From NCBI RefSeq assembly GCF_001644035.1, contig NZ_LUUG01000100.1, positions 1 through 61,919 on the forward strand: a DNA stretch of 61,919 bases, written 5' to 3'. The stretch is from Methylomonas methanica. GTDB taxonomy: Bacteria; Pseudomonadota; Gammaproteobacteria; Methylococcales; Methylomonadaceae. Positions 54,132-61,919 of the stretch are shown piece by piece. Made by a program: the position numbers and the translations under genes. The notes beneath the pieces are model-generated. The model had not been told where the DNA came from. It worked only from the letters and a program-made list of their open reading frames with translations, and searched no databases. Position 1 is the first letter of the stretch. Each line of letters begins with the position of its first letter.

Positions 54132-55650
54132 TCGTTTATTACTGGTTGAATCCGAACTGGATACCCTATTTCTCGTCAGTCAATTGCTGAATAGCACGCA
54201 TGATTTACGTACCAAACTAAAGGGTATTCTGGAGATTTTGCATAAGCGTAACGGCTTGCATTTCGGCATGATTACGCTACGCGACGTCGATGACGACAGC
54301 ATGAGCATTTGCGAGATTTATGGCGACGGCATAGACCGCTCGGTGCGCTACCAACCGGGCGAAGGGCTGGTCGGCGCGATCCTCGACGAAGGCAGTACTA
54401 TCGTCGTGGAACGTATTGCCGACGAACCACGCTTCCTCAGCCGTTTAGGCGTCTACAACCCGGATTTGCCGTTTATCGGCTCCCCACTAGCTATCGAGCA
54501 AGGTGAAGTGGTCGGCATTTTGGCCGCGCAGCCTTGTACCTCGACTTTTTTGGGCGAACGCGCGCGCTTCATGGAGATGGTCGCCAACCTGATCGCCCAA
54601 AGTGTGAACATGTTGCGCGTGATGGAACGCAAGCAAAACGAACTGGCCAGCGAACGTGATTATTTAAAACAAACGCTGGTTAAAAATTACCGTTTCGAGA
54701 ACATCATAGGTCATTCCGAACCGATGCTGAAAGTGTTCGACATCATCCGCCAGGTTGCCAAATGGCATACCACGGTGTTGATTCGCGGCGAATCCGGCAC
54801 CGGTAAGGAAGTAGTCGCCAGCTCGATACACTTTAATTCGGCCTGTGCCAACGGCCCGTTTCTTAAATTGAACTGCGCCGCGTTGCCCGACACATTGTTG
54901 GAATCCGAATTATTCGGCCACGAGAAAGGCGCTTTCAGCGGCGCAATCGGCCAACGTAAGGGCCGTTTCGAATTGGCGGACAACGGCACACTATTTCTCG
55001 ACGAAATCGGCGAGATTTCCGCGTCTTTTCAAGCCAAGTTATTGCGTGTGCTGCAAGAAGGCGAATTCGAGCGGGTCGGCGGCGTCCGCACCCTGAAAGT
55101 AAACGTCCGCATTATTGCCGCCACCAACCGCAATCTGGAACAGGAAGTAGCGGAAGGCAATTTCCGCGAGGATTTGTATTACCGCTTGAACGTGATGCCC
55201 ATTAATATGCCGCCGCTTCGTGAGCGTATCGAGGACATCCCCGAACTGGCCAGCTTTCTGTTGAACAGGATTTCCCGTCAACAAGGCGGCCGGCCACTTG
55301 AAATCAAGGAGAGCGCAATCCGGATTTTGATGAAGCACGATTGGCCCGGCAATGTCCGCGAGTTGGAAAACCGCTTGGAACGCGCGGCGATCATGAGCCA
55401 GGAAGGCATTATCGACCGCGACGTAATCGCCAGCACCGGTCTGGAAAATGAAATCGGCATCAGCCGCACCCCGCAATCGATCAAACATATCGATTTACAC
55501 GACGAGAATATGGATGAGCGGGAACGTGTGATCGCCGCGCTGGAGCAAAGCGGCTGGGTGCAAGCGAAGGCTGCCAGACTGCTGGATATGACGCCTAGGC
55601 AGATTGCTTATCGGATTCAGACTTTGAATATCAACGTTAAGCAGATTTAG
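54124..55650 (+). CDS. nifA: Nif-specific activator NifA
   Basis: A 508-residue sigma54 enhancer-binding protein that activates nif genes. The N-terminal GAF domain (FLVSQLLNSTHDLRTKLKGILEILHKRNGLHFGMI) receives the nitrogen signal. The AAA+ domain has Walker A GESGTGKE, loop ESELFGHEKGAFSGA and Walker B TLFLDEIGE. The C-terminal Fis-type helix-turn-helix is WVQAKAARLLDMTPRQIAYRIQ, which closely resembles the helix that reads TGT-N10-ACA. The loop has Ser where GAFTGA normally has Thr. The interdomain Cys motif of oxygen-sensitive NifA is absent, consistent with control by NifL. Confidence 0.95.
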   Translation: MSDRLLLVESELDTLFLVSQLLNSTHDLRTKLKGILEILHKRNGLHFGMITLRDVDDDSMSICEIYGDGIDRSVRYQPGEGLVGAILDEGSTIVVERIADEPRFLSRLGVYNPDLPFIGSPLAIEQGEVVGILAAQPCTSTFLGERARFMEMVANLIAQSVNMLRVMERKQNELASERDYLKQTLVKNYRFENIIGHSEPMLKVFDIIRQVAKWHTTVLIRGESGTGKEVVASSIHFNSACANGPFLKLNCAALPDTLLESELFGHEKGAFSGAIGQRKGRFELADNGTLFLDEIGEISASFQAKLLRVLQEGEFERVGGVRTLKVNVRIIAATNRNLEQEVAEGNFREDLYYRLNVMPINMPPLRERIEDIPELASFLLNRISRQQGGRPLEIKESAIRILMKHDWPGNVRELENRLERAAIMSQEGIIDRDVIASTGLENEIGISRTPQSIKHIDLHDENMDERERVIAALEQSGWVQAKAARLLDMTPRQIAYRIQTLNINVKQI

Positions 55651-55718
55651 CTAGGCCGTGCGATCGATAAAAATTGCCCCTTACGCAAAAAAGGAGGCGG
55701 CATAAAATTTAAAAACCT

Positions 55719-55739
55719 CCTTCTCCCTCTGGGAGAAGG
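55719..55739. repeat. CCTTCTCCC palindromic intergenic repeat
   Basis: Arms CCTTCTCCC (55719-55727) and GGGAGAAGG (55731-55739), 3-nt loop, followed by TTGGGATGAGGG. This resembles the widespread CTCTCCCTCTGGGAGAGGGTTGGG-type intergenic repeats of gammaproteobacteria. A partly complementary CCCTCCCTC stretch lies about 35 bp downstream. It may also end the nifLA transcript. Confidence 0.6.
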
Positions 55740-55822
55740 TTGGGATGAGGGAATTAAAATAAATTATTTACATCCCTCCCTCTATTCCTCTCCCGGAGGC
55801 ACAAAGGATTTTAGAGGTTTTC

Positions 55823-56452
55823 TTAAAGCTTTTCGCTGACTATCCGATAAATTTGCTCGGCGGCCTTTTCGCCGGCTTTCAACAAGGTATCCAGCTCGGC
55901 GAGCTGGACTTCGGCAAACTCCCTGTCCTTCAAACTCGCGGCATTGATTTGCACATTTAGCGCGGCGCTTTTTAATCCGGCATAGCCTGCCATCACTGCG
56001 ACGCCAGCATCGCTGATCACGCCCAGATTACCGTGTTCGGCAGCCACCCTACTCAACTCTATTGCTTTTGCGCAGGCTTTAGCGCATTCCAGAGGCACCA
56101 AGGTGGCCTCTTTCAACACCACCTGGATTTGTGCTGTGCGCAGGATTTTCTCTTCGTCAGTGCTTTTCGGTAAGCCATAGCAAGCCATCAATTTGTCGAA
56201 CACATCGACATCCGCCTTGATCATGCCGATCAAGGTTTGCCGCAAGGCTTCGGATTCTGTGAGCAAGGCCTTCATCTGCGCTTCTACTGCGGCGTATTTG
56301 GGTTTGCCGATGGTCAGGTTACAAACCATGCCTGTCAAGGCCGCCGCCTGCGCGCCCATCACCGCTGCCGCGCTACCGCCGCCGGGCGTAGCTTGCTTGC
56401 TGGCCAGTTCGTCCAGAAATGTTTCTACTGATTTATCTTTGATCTCGCTCAT
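55823..56452 (-). CDS. fchA: Methenyltetrahydrofolate cyclohydrolase (FchA type)
   Basis: A 209-residue all-helical protein of the cyclodeaminase/cyclohydrolase family: DELASKQATPGGGSAAAVMGAQAAALTGMVCNLTIGKPKY ... AEHGNLGVISDAGVAVMAGYAGLKSAALNVQINAASLKD. It interconverts methenyl- and formyl-H4folate, a C1-assimilation step in methylotrophs. ATG 56452, with AAGGGG seven nucleotides upstream, was chosen over a longer frame that runs into cysS. It starts 10 bp after cysS on the same strand. Confidence 0.88.
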   Translation of the reverse strand: MSEIKDKSVETFLDELASKQATPGGGSAAAVMGAQAAALTGMVCNLTIGKPKYAAVEAQMKALLTESEALRQTLIGMIKADVDVFDKLMACYGLPKSTDEEKILRTAQIQVVLKEATLVPLECAKACAKAIELSRVAAEHGNLGVISDAGVAVMAGYAGLKSAALNVQINAASLKDREFAEVQLAELDTLLKAGEKAAEQIYRIVSEKL

Positions 56453-56462
56453 CGCCAGCCCC

Positions 56463-57836
56463 TTAATTCTCTCGGCGCCAAATGGTATTACCGCCCGCGA
56501 CATCCTCCAAAACAATGCCCTGCGCCTTCAATTGATCGCGAATTTGGTCGGCTTGCGCCCAGTCTTTGCTGGCTTTGGCCGCTTTTCTGGCACCGATTAG
56601 CTGTTCAATTTCGGTTTCGCTCAGGCCATCGGCCGCTGCGCCGCCTTGCAGAAAACTGTCGGGACTTTCTTGCAACAAGCCCAAAGTAGCCGCCAACTGC
56701 TTCAAAGTCGCCGCCAGCACAGTTTTATCTTCGGCTTTATTTAATTCTCGCGCCAGATCGAACAACACCGCCAAGGCCACCGGCGTGTTGAAATCGTCGT
56801 CCATAGCCTGCTCGAACCGCAAACGGTAGTCGGCATCAAAGGTCACCTCGACAATCTCGACACCTCTCAAGGCAGTGTAAAGACGCGTCAACGCCACGCC
56901 GGCGTCGTCGAGTTGCTCATCGGAATAATTCAGCGGACTGCGATAATGGCTGGAGAGGATGAAGAAGCGAATGACTTCCGGCCTATATTGCTTTAACACC
57001 TCGCGCACGGTGAAAAAATTGCCCAGGGATTTGGACATTTTTTCTTCATTGACCCGCACGAAACCGTTGTGCATCCAGTAATTGACGAAGGGTTCGCCGG
57101 TGGCGCCTTCCGACTGGGCGATCTCATTTTCGTGATGCGGAAATTGCAAGTCCATGCCACCGCCGTGAATATCGAAATGATTACCCAGACAACAAGTGGA
57201 CATTGCCGAGCATTCGATATGCCAACCCGGCCTACCCTGCCCCCACGGCGAATCCCAATACGGCTCGCCGGGCTTGGCCATTTTCCACAGCACAAAATCC
57301 AGCGGATCGCGTTTGGCGGTATCGACATTAACCCGCTCGCCGGCCTGCAAATCATCGATATTTTTACCGGACAATTTGCCGTATCCGTCAAAGCGGTTTA
57401 CCGCATAAAACACGTCGCCATTGCTGCCCACATAAGCAAACTCGCGCTCGATTAGTGTCGAAATCATTTTAACGATGTCGGCGATGGATTGCGTGGCTTT
57501 GGGTTCGATATCCGGCGGCAGCACCGACAAGGCTTGCTCGTCTTCGTGCATTGCCTCGATAAAGCGTTCGGTCAACGCGGTAAACGCCTCGCCATTCTCG
57601 TTGGCGCGCTGGATAATTTTGTCGTCGATGTCGGTAATATTTCTTACGTAGGTAAGCTGATAACCGGCATGCCGCAAATAACGGGCGACCGTATCGAACA
57701 CCACCATTACCCGCGCATGGCCGATATGGCAATAGTCGTAAACCGTCATGCCGCAGACATACATGCCGACTTTACCTGGCTGTTTGGGAAAAAATTCTTG
57801 CTTACTTCGGGTTAGCGTGTTGTAGATTTTCAGCAT
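56463..57836 (-). CDS. cysS: Cysteinyl-tRNA synthetase
   Basis: CysS charges tRNA-Cys. The 457-residue class I enzyme has [18 protein letters not shown] (HIGH), the zinc ligands C, C, H and E in the CGMT, MSTCCLG and [12 protein letters not shown] segments, and the KMSKS loop ([11 protein letters not shown]). The C-terminal anticodon domain ends [12 protein letters not shown] 57836 matches the family start [13 protein letters not shown]; a 12-codon upstream extension is not supported. No strong binding site is visible. Confidence 0.96.
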   Translation of the reverse strand: MLKIYNTLTRSKQEFFPKQPGKVGMYVCGMTVYDYCHIGHARVMVVFDTVARYLRHAGYQLTYVRNITDIDDKIIQRANENGEAFTALTERFIEAMHEDEQALSVLPPDIEPKATQSIADIVKMISTLIEREFAYVGSNGDVFYAVNRFDGYGKLSGKNIDDLQAGERVNVDTAKRDPLDFVLWKMAKPGEPYWDSPWGQGRPGWHIECSAMSTCCLGNHFDIHGGGMDLQFPHHENEIAQSEGATGEPFVNYWMHNGFVRVNEEKMSKSLGNFFTVREVLKQYRPEVIRFFILSSHYRSPLNYSDEQLDDAGVALTRLYTALRGVEIVEVTFDADYRLRFEQAMDDDFNTPVALAVLFDLARELNKAEDKTVLAATLKQLAATLGLLQESPDSFLQGGAAADGLSETEIEQLIGARKAAKASKDWAQADQIRDQLKAQGIVLEDVAGGNTIWRREN

Positions 57837-57950
57837 GACGATAATAAATGGATGCAGCGAAACATCTGGCAATCTATCAAGATTTTGGCTTCTCTTTCAA
57901 GATAAAAACACATAGAATTCGCGGCTTGCAGCGAGATTAAGGAGCTTTTA

Positions 57951-58532
57951 ATGCGCACCACCCTGGTTTACCTGATGCTGTTTTTATTCTCAACCCTTTC
58001 ATTTGCAACAGAAAATAAAATGTCCAACACACATAGCAAAGTCAAATTAACCACTTCACTGGGCGACGTCGTCATTCAACTCGAAGACGAAAAAGCGCCG
58101 CTTTCCGCCGCCAACTTTTTGGGCTATGTAAAACAGGGCTTCTATTCGGGCACCATTTTCCACCGGGTTATCCCCGGCTTTATGGCACAAGGCGGCGGTT
58201 TCGACAGCTCCTTTAAGCAAAAAGAAACCAATGCGCCCATCAAGAACGAAGCGGATAACGGCCTGAAAAACAAGCGAGGCACTTTGGCGATGGCTCGCAC
58301 CAACGATCCGCATTCCGCTACCGCGCAATTTTTTATCAATTACAAAGATAACTCGTTTCTGGACCACACCAGCCCAAGCCCCAGCGGCTGGGGTTATGCG
58401 GTATTCGGTGAAGTTATCGAAGGCATGGATGTAGTCGATGCCATGGCCAAACAAGCCACCGGCAATCGCGGCCCGCATCAGGACGTACCAAAAACCGACA
58501 TAGTTATCGATAAAGCCGAAGTTATCGAATGA
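57951..58532 (+). CDS. Exported cyclophilin-type peptidyl-prolyl isomerase
   Basis: A 193-residue isomerase of proline peptide bonds. The signal peptide ([15 protein letters not shown]) implies a periplasmic location, like PpiA. The active-site motif [15 protein letters not shown] contains the catalytic Arg; [16 protein letters not shown] and [16 protein letters not shown] are present. The ATG has AAGGAG upstream. It is divergent from cysS and followed by lpxH. Confidence 0.93.
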   Translation: MRTTLVYLMLFLFSTLSFATENKMSNTHSKVKLTTSLGDVVIQLEDEKAPLSAANFLGYVKQGFYSGTIFHRVIPGFMAQGGGFDSSFKQKETNAPIKNEADNGLKNKRGTLAMARTNDPHSATAQFFINYKDNSFLDHTSPSPSGWGYAVFGEVIEGMDVVDAMAKQATGNRGPHQDVPKTDIVIDKAEVIE

Positions 58533-58538
58533 CAGTTG

Positions 58539-58570
58539 GCGGCTTCCACCAGACTCAAGGCGGAAGCCGC
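58539..58570. terminator. Hairpin between the cyclophilin and lpxH genes
   Basis: Arms GCGGCTTCC (58539-58547) and GGAAGCCGC (58562-58570) are perfect 9-bp complements with a 14-nt loop, followed by TGTTTC. It lies 6 bp past the cyclophilin stop and close before the GTG start of lpxH, so it could be a partial terminator or limit lpxH translation. Confidence 0.6.
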
Positions 58571-58581
58571 TGTTTCAAGAC

Positions 58582-59307
58582 GTGAAACAAGACGTACTAT
58601 TTATATCCGACCTGCATCTGGCTTTGGAAAAACCGGAGATCACCCGGCGTTTCTTAAGCTTTTTGCAGCACCGCGCCATCAAAGCAAAATCGCTGTATAT
58701 CCTTGGCGATCTGTTCGATGCCTGGATCGGCGACGACGACAATACTCGGCCTATCCCGGCCATCAAAAAAGCCCTCAAACAACTTGCCGACTCCGGCACC
58801 GAGATTTTTCTGCTACAGGGCAACCGCGATTTTCTGCTGGGTCAAAATTTCTGTCAGGAAACCGGCATCCGTTTCTTGGACGAATATGCGACTATTGAAT
58901 TGAGTGGTCAGCGGATTTTACTGACCCACGGCGATTTACTCTGTAGCGACGACTTGGCCTACCAGGCCTTTCGCATTAAATCGCACAGCCCGGAATGGCA
59001 ACACAATGTGCTTTCCAAACCCTTGTGGCTGCGGCTGATAGCAGCACGTTGGTATCGTTTCCGCAGCTATTACCATAAACGCGGCAAAGCTCTGGATATT
59101 ATGGATGTCAACCAGGATACCGTACTCGAATCGCTGCGTAAGTATGCCTGCTGCACATTGATTCATGGGCACACACACCGTCCCAAATTACACGAATTTA
59201 TACTGGATGGTGCGCCTGCAAAACGTTACGTATTGGCGGATTGGAAACCGGATGGAGCGGAGATTTTATGTTGGAGGAACAACCATTTTGAAAGAGAAAA
59301 GGTCTAA
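58582..59307 (+). CDS. lpxH: UDP-2,3-diacylglucosamine pyrophosphatase
   Basis: LpxH hydrolyses UDP-2,3-diacylglucosamine to lipid X in lipid A synthesis. The 241-residue calcineurin-fold protein has FISDLHLAL, YILGDLFDAWIGDDD, QGNRDFLLG, LTHGDLLCSDD and HGHTHRP, which together form the di-manganese site. The start is GTG at 58582; no in-frame ATG precedes it. The cyclophilin-lpxH order is common in gammaproteobacteria. Confidence 0.94.
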   Translation: MKQDVLFISDLHLALEKPEITRRFLSFLQHRAIKAKSLYILGDLFDAWIGDDDNTRPIPAIKKALKQLADSGTEIFLLQGNRDFLLGQNFCQETGIRFLDEYATIELSGQRILLTHGDLLCSDDLAYQAFRIKSHSPEWQHNVLSKPLWLRLIAARWYRFRSYYHKRGKALDIMDVNQDTVLESLRKYACCTLIHGHTHRPKLHEFILDGAPAKRYVLADWKPDGAEILCWRNNHFEREKV

Positions 59308-59634
59308 TCTAACCACAAAAAAACCGGTAGCGTTTTAACCGAATCCAGCGATCTGTATTTTTGAATCTCAAACCGCCTGATATATCGAATCAGACACTAC
59401 CGGACATTGGGTCACTATCTCCGCTAGCAAAGACACATAAGAAACCAACTAGTTCACTCGGTATATAATTTTACTCGGTAAATATTCCAGGCCAAGATTT
59501 CGCGCCATTTAAGCCAATGCCTGTCTGTTACCCATGTGTCAATAACTGTTAATTCACGACGCCGACCGCATTCATGCTAAGTTAGACTAAACTTTGCAAG
59601 CTATGCCAATTAAGGACCCATAAATCCTCCAGCC
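59308..59634. other. 327-bp intergenic region upstream of the trypsin-like protease
   Basis: AT-rich, non-coding. A TATAAT hexamer occurs at 59464-59469, but without a good -35, and the octamer ACTCGGTA occurs twice around it. I see no RNA gene or repeat beyond this. Confidence 0.4.
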
Positions 59635-60411
59635 ATGAAAAAACAGACACTTTATCTCTTGGCGCTATCTATCGGACTATCCACCGTCGCCACCAGCCAT
59701 GCCGACGAAGTTAACCTACCCGACATTCTCGCCCGTATCAAACCCGGGATAGTAGCCATTGGCACCTATATGCCGACCCGGAATCCGCGCGCGGTTTTCC
59801 TAGGCACCGGATTCGCTGTTGCCGATGGCAGAAAGGTAGTCACCAACGCTCACGTTACGGCAAAAAAACTGGACCTTGAACACCTAGAGCGTTACGCGGT
59901 GTTTTATCGGCATCAGCAAAAAGAACAGATGCAAATTGCCGATCTGGCCGCCACTGACGAAGATCACGATCTGGCGTTGTTAACGGTAGACGGCGGCGCC
60001 TTACCGGCACTGGAAATTGGTGACTCCCTGAGAGTGAGGGAGGGCGAGCAGTATGCATTTACCGGTTATCCGATAGGCATGGTACTTGGCTTGTATCCAG
60101 TCACCCACCGCAGCATTATTGCGGCTATTTCGCCCAATGCCATACCGGCAATCGCGACTCGGCAGCTAAATGTCAACATGCTGAAGCGGCTACAGACCCC
60201 TTTCGATGTGTTTCAATTAGACGCCACAGCCTATCCCGGCAACAGCGGCAGCCCTTTGTACGACACCAATTCCGGAAAAGTTATTGGTATCATTAACAAG
60301 GTGTTTGTACAGGGCAGTAAAGAAAATGCAATATCCAATCCCAGCGGGATTACCTACGCAATACCCGCTGAACATATCAAGACGCTTTTAAACCAGACTA
60401 TCGTCAAATAG
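59635..60411 (+). CDS. Exported trypsin-like serine protease
   Basis: A 258-residue secreted protein with a signal peptide (about 1-23, ending SHA) and a trypsin-fold domain. The triad is visible: His in VVTNAHVTA, Asp in DEDHDLALLTV, Ser in AYPGNSGSPL. It resembles the HtrA/DegS protease domain but has no PDZ domain, so it may be unregulated or act on envelope proteins. It is 31 bp upstream of the sugar transferase gene and probably co-transcribed. Substrates unknown. Confidence 0.82.
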   Translation: MKKQTLYLLALSIGLSTVATSHADEVNLPDILARIKPGIVAIGTYMPTRNPRAVFLGTGFAVADGRKVVTNAHVTAKKLDLEHLERYAVFYRHQQKEQMQIADLAATDEDHDLALLTVDGGALPALEIGDSLRVREGEQYAFTGYPIGMVLGLYPVTHRSIIAAISPNAIPAIATRQLNVNMLKRLQTPFDVFQLDATAYPGNSGSPLYDTNSGKVIGIINKVFVQGSKENAISNPSGITYAIPAEHIKTLLNQTIVK

Positions 60412-60442
60412 TTATTATCCAGGAGTCAAGCGGTAGCCTTAT

Positions 60443-61831
60443 ATGATAAGAATTTTTCGACATTACATTTCCACCGCCTACCTGTGGTTGCTTATGGCGG
60501 AATCGCTGGTGTTTTACCTAGCCATGTATTGCGGCGCGGGCCTAAGATTTTTATACACAGCGTCCTGGTATTCCCAATCCGAGCTTGCGGCCTCTGCTGC
60601 GGTTTACTCCATCGTATTCATAGCCAGTTGCTCCGGCTTGGGCTTGTACCGAAAAACCCTGGATAAAGAAGAATACAATATTCTTCAGCGCATCAGTTTC
60701 AGCTTTGCCGTTGCGGTTTTTATACTGGCTTTCATCTATTACATCATTCCGGACTTGATGCTGGCACGCAGCGTCTTGATTTCCGCAATTATTTTTTCTT
60801 TTGTAGGCTTGCTGTTAACGCGTTATTTGTTTTATCGCTTCGTCAATCTGGACAATTTAAAACGCAGGGTATTGGTGGTGGGTTGCGGTCAACGGGCGGG
60901 CGAGCTCAGCGTCGTTAACTCCAGCTACATATACAGAGGCTTTGAAATAGTCGGATACATTACGCTGGAAGACGAACCGATAAGTGTGCCCCATGCAATA
61001 GCTCTCAACGAAAAAATTCGACTAACCGATATTGTAGAAGCCGCCAACGTCGATGAAATAGTCATCGCTGTCGATGATCGGAGAAAAAAATTGCCGGTGG
61101 AAGAGCTGCTGGATATCAAAATGTCCGGCGTGCAGATCATGGACCTACAAACCTTCTATGAGCGAGAGCAACGATTGGTTTTTCTCGAGGCACTGAGCCC
61201 GAGCTGGTTGATGTTTTCGGATGGTTTTGTGAGTGGGGGTCTACGCTCCATGGTAAAGCGCAGCTTCGATATTTTAGCCAGCCTGATGCTGCTCTCCGTA
61301 AGCTGGTGGCTGATGATCCTCACTATGGTGGCAATCTATATCGAAAGCGGTTTTGGTGCACCGGTTTTCTATCGGCAAAAGCGTGTCGGCTACCGAGACA
61401 TACCCTTCGATGTCATCAAGTTTCGGAGTATGCGTATCGATGCTGAAAAAAATGGCGCGCAATGGGCTAGCCAAACCGATGATCGCGTCACCCGCGTCGG
61501 CAAAGTGATTCGTAAATATCGGATCGACGAGCTGCCGCAACTGCTAAACGTATTAAAAGGCGATATGAGTTTTGTCGGTCCGCGCCCAGAGAGACCTGAA
61601 TTCGTGAAAGGTTTCGAAGAGAATATTCCTTATTATAAAGAAAGACATAGGGTAAAACCTGGCATCACCGGCTGGGCACAACTGTGTTACCCCTATGGCG
61701 CCAGCGAATACGATACCCGGCAAAAACTACAATTTGATTTGTATTACGTCAAAAACTACAGCCTGTTTCTGGATTTAACAATCATGATGAGCACTGTGGA
61801 AGTTATTTTGTGGGGCAAGGGTGCACGCTAA
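60443..61831 (+). CDS. EpsB-type polyprenyl glycosylphosphotransferase
   Basis: A 462-residue enzyme that transfers a sugar phosphate to undecaprenyl phosphate at the start of exopolysaccharide synthesis. Four N-terminal helices, a Rossmann-like CoA-binding-type region ([14 protein letters not shown]) and a fifth helix ([26 protein letters not shown]) precede the bacterial sugar transferase domain: [74 protein letters not shown]. The N-terminal [10 protein letters not shown] and overall type match the PEP-CTERM/exosortase-associated branch. The rest of that locus would lie to the right of the window. Confidence 0.9.
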   Translation: MIRIFRHYISTAYLWLLMAESLVFYLAMYCGAGLRFLYTASWYSQSELAASAAVYSIVFIASCSGLGLYRKTLDKEEYNILQRISFSFAVAVFILAFIYYIIPDLMLARSVLISAIIFSFVGLLLTRYLFYRFVNLDNLKRRVLVVGCGQRAGELSVVNSSYIYRGFEIVGYITLEDEPISVPHAIALNEKIRLTDIVEAANVDEIVIAVDDRRKKLPVEELLDIKMSGVQIMDLQTFYEREQRLVFLEALSPSWLMFSDGFVSGGLRSMVKRSFDILASLMLLSVSWWLMILTMVAIYIESGFGAPVFYRQKRVGYRDIPFDVIKFRSMRIDAEKNGAQWASQTDDRVTRVGKVIRKYRIDELPQLLNVLKGDMSFVGPRPERPEFVKGFEENIPYYKERHRVKPGITGWAQLCYPYGASEYDTRQKLQFDLYYVKNYSLFLDLTIMMSTVEVILWGKGAR

Positions 61832-61919
61832 TTTAGGTATTGGATTCTTTAAATCTGCCTGCAGCAAATCGAAATAGTATTAAGGGAATATGGTGTCAAT
61901 AGGGGCTGTTGCCATTTTG

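Noticed and set aside
1-61919. CRISPR array, rRNA operon, transposase or integrase
   Set aside because: I looked for regularly spaced repeats, rRNA and mobile-element proteins and found none.

Overview
The window looks like chromosomal DNA of a diazotrophic type I (gammaproteobacterial) methanotroph close to Methylomonas or Methylobacter. The basis is the gene set: a complete rnfABCDGEH cluster divergent from nifLA, a cyclodeaminase-type methenyl-H4folate cyclohydrolase next to cysS, several c-type cytochromes, a B-family terminal oxidase and a PEP-CTERM/EpsB-type sugar transferase. No pmo or mxa gene lies in the window, so this assignment is inference.

Layout. 1-7264 (all minus strand) is a type I restriction-modification operon carrying extra genes: hsdM, hsdS, mntA/hepT toxin-antitoxin, a 42-codon ORF, a YhcG-family nuclease and hsdR. 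It appears to be decaying: hsdR has a +1 frameshift and hsdS has lost its centre by an in-frame deletion, while hsdM and the accessory genes are intact. The island abuts a terminator and tRNA-Leu(GAG). 7532-18158 is conserved housekeeping DNA: tRNA-Leu, secG, tpiA, glmM, ftsH and rlmE, then yhbY, greA and carBA. 18403-22109 is a Cpx-like envelope-stress module (CpxP-like protein divergent from a response regulator and sensor kinase, plus two exported proteins) with an exact CpxR-box match in the divergent promoter.

22132-38518 is accessory: an autotransporter, cytochrome c4, a YidE/AspT-type transporter, an AlkB-like dioxygenase, an LTA-synthase-type sulfatase-fold protein, small lipoproteins, mobA, a CheB-CheR-PAS fusion with a companion PAS protein, an unknown tail-anchored exported protein and an NlpE-like protein. 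38975-42806 encodes a ba3-type (B-family) cytochrome c oxidase with a di-haem cytochrome c and a membrane cytochrome. 42957-45633 holds an HDOD gene, a PAS-sigma54 activator and a likely PEP-CTERM remnant.

45737-55650 is the nitrogen-fixation-linked block. rnfABCDGEH-bfd-bfr reads leftward and nifLA rightward. Between them I see two divergent sigma54 (-24/-12) promoters sharing two TGT-N10-ACA NifA sites. This suggests that NifA drives both its own operon and the Rnf complex that would supply low-potential electrons to nitrogenase. The NifA here has GAFSGA in place of GAFTGA. A 104-bp branched palindrome and a second 34-bp palindrome separate rnfG from rnfE. 55823-61831 contains fchA-cysS, a cyclophilin, lpxH, a trypsin-like protease and an EpsB-type phosphoglycosyltransferase.

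The most promising signals are the shared NifA/sigma54 control region, the NifA GAFSGA variant, the decaying restriction island with its embedded toxin-antitoxin and unknown small ORF, and the branched palindromic element in the rnf operon.
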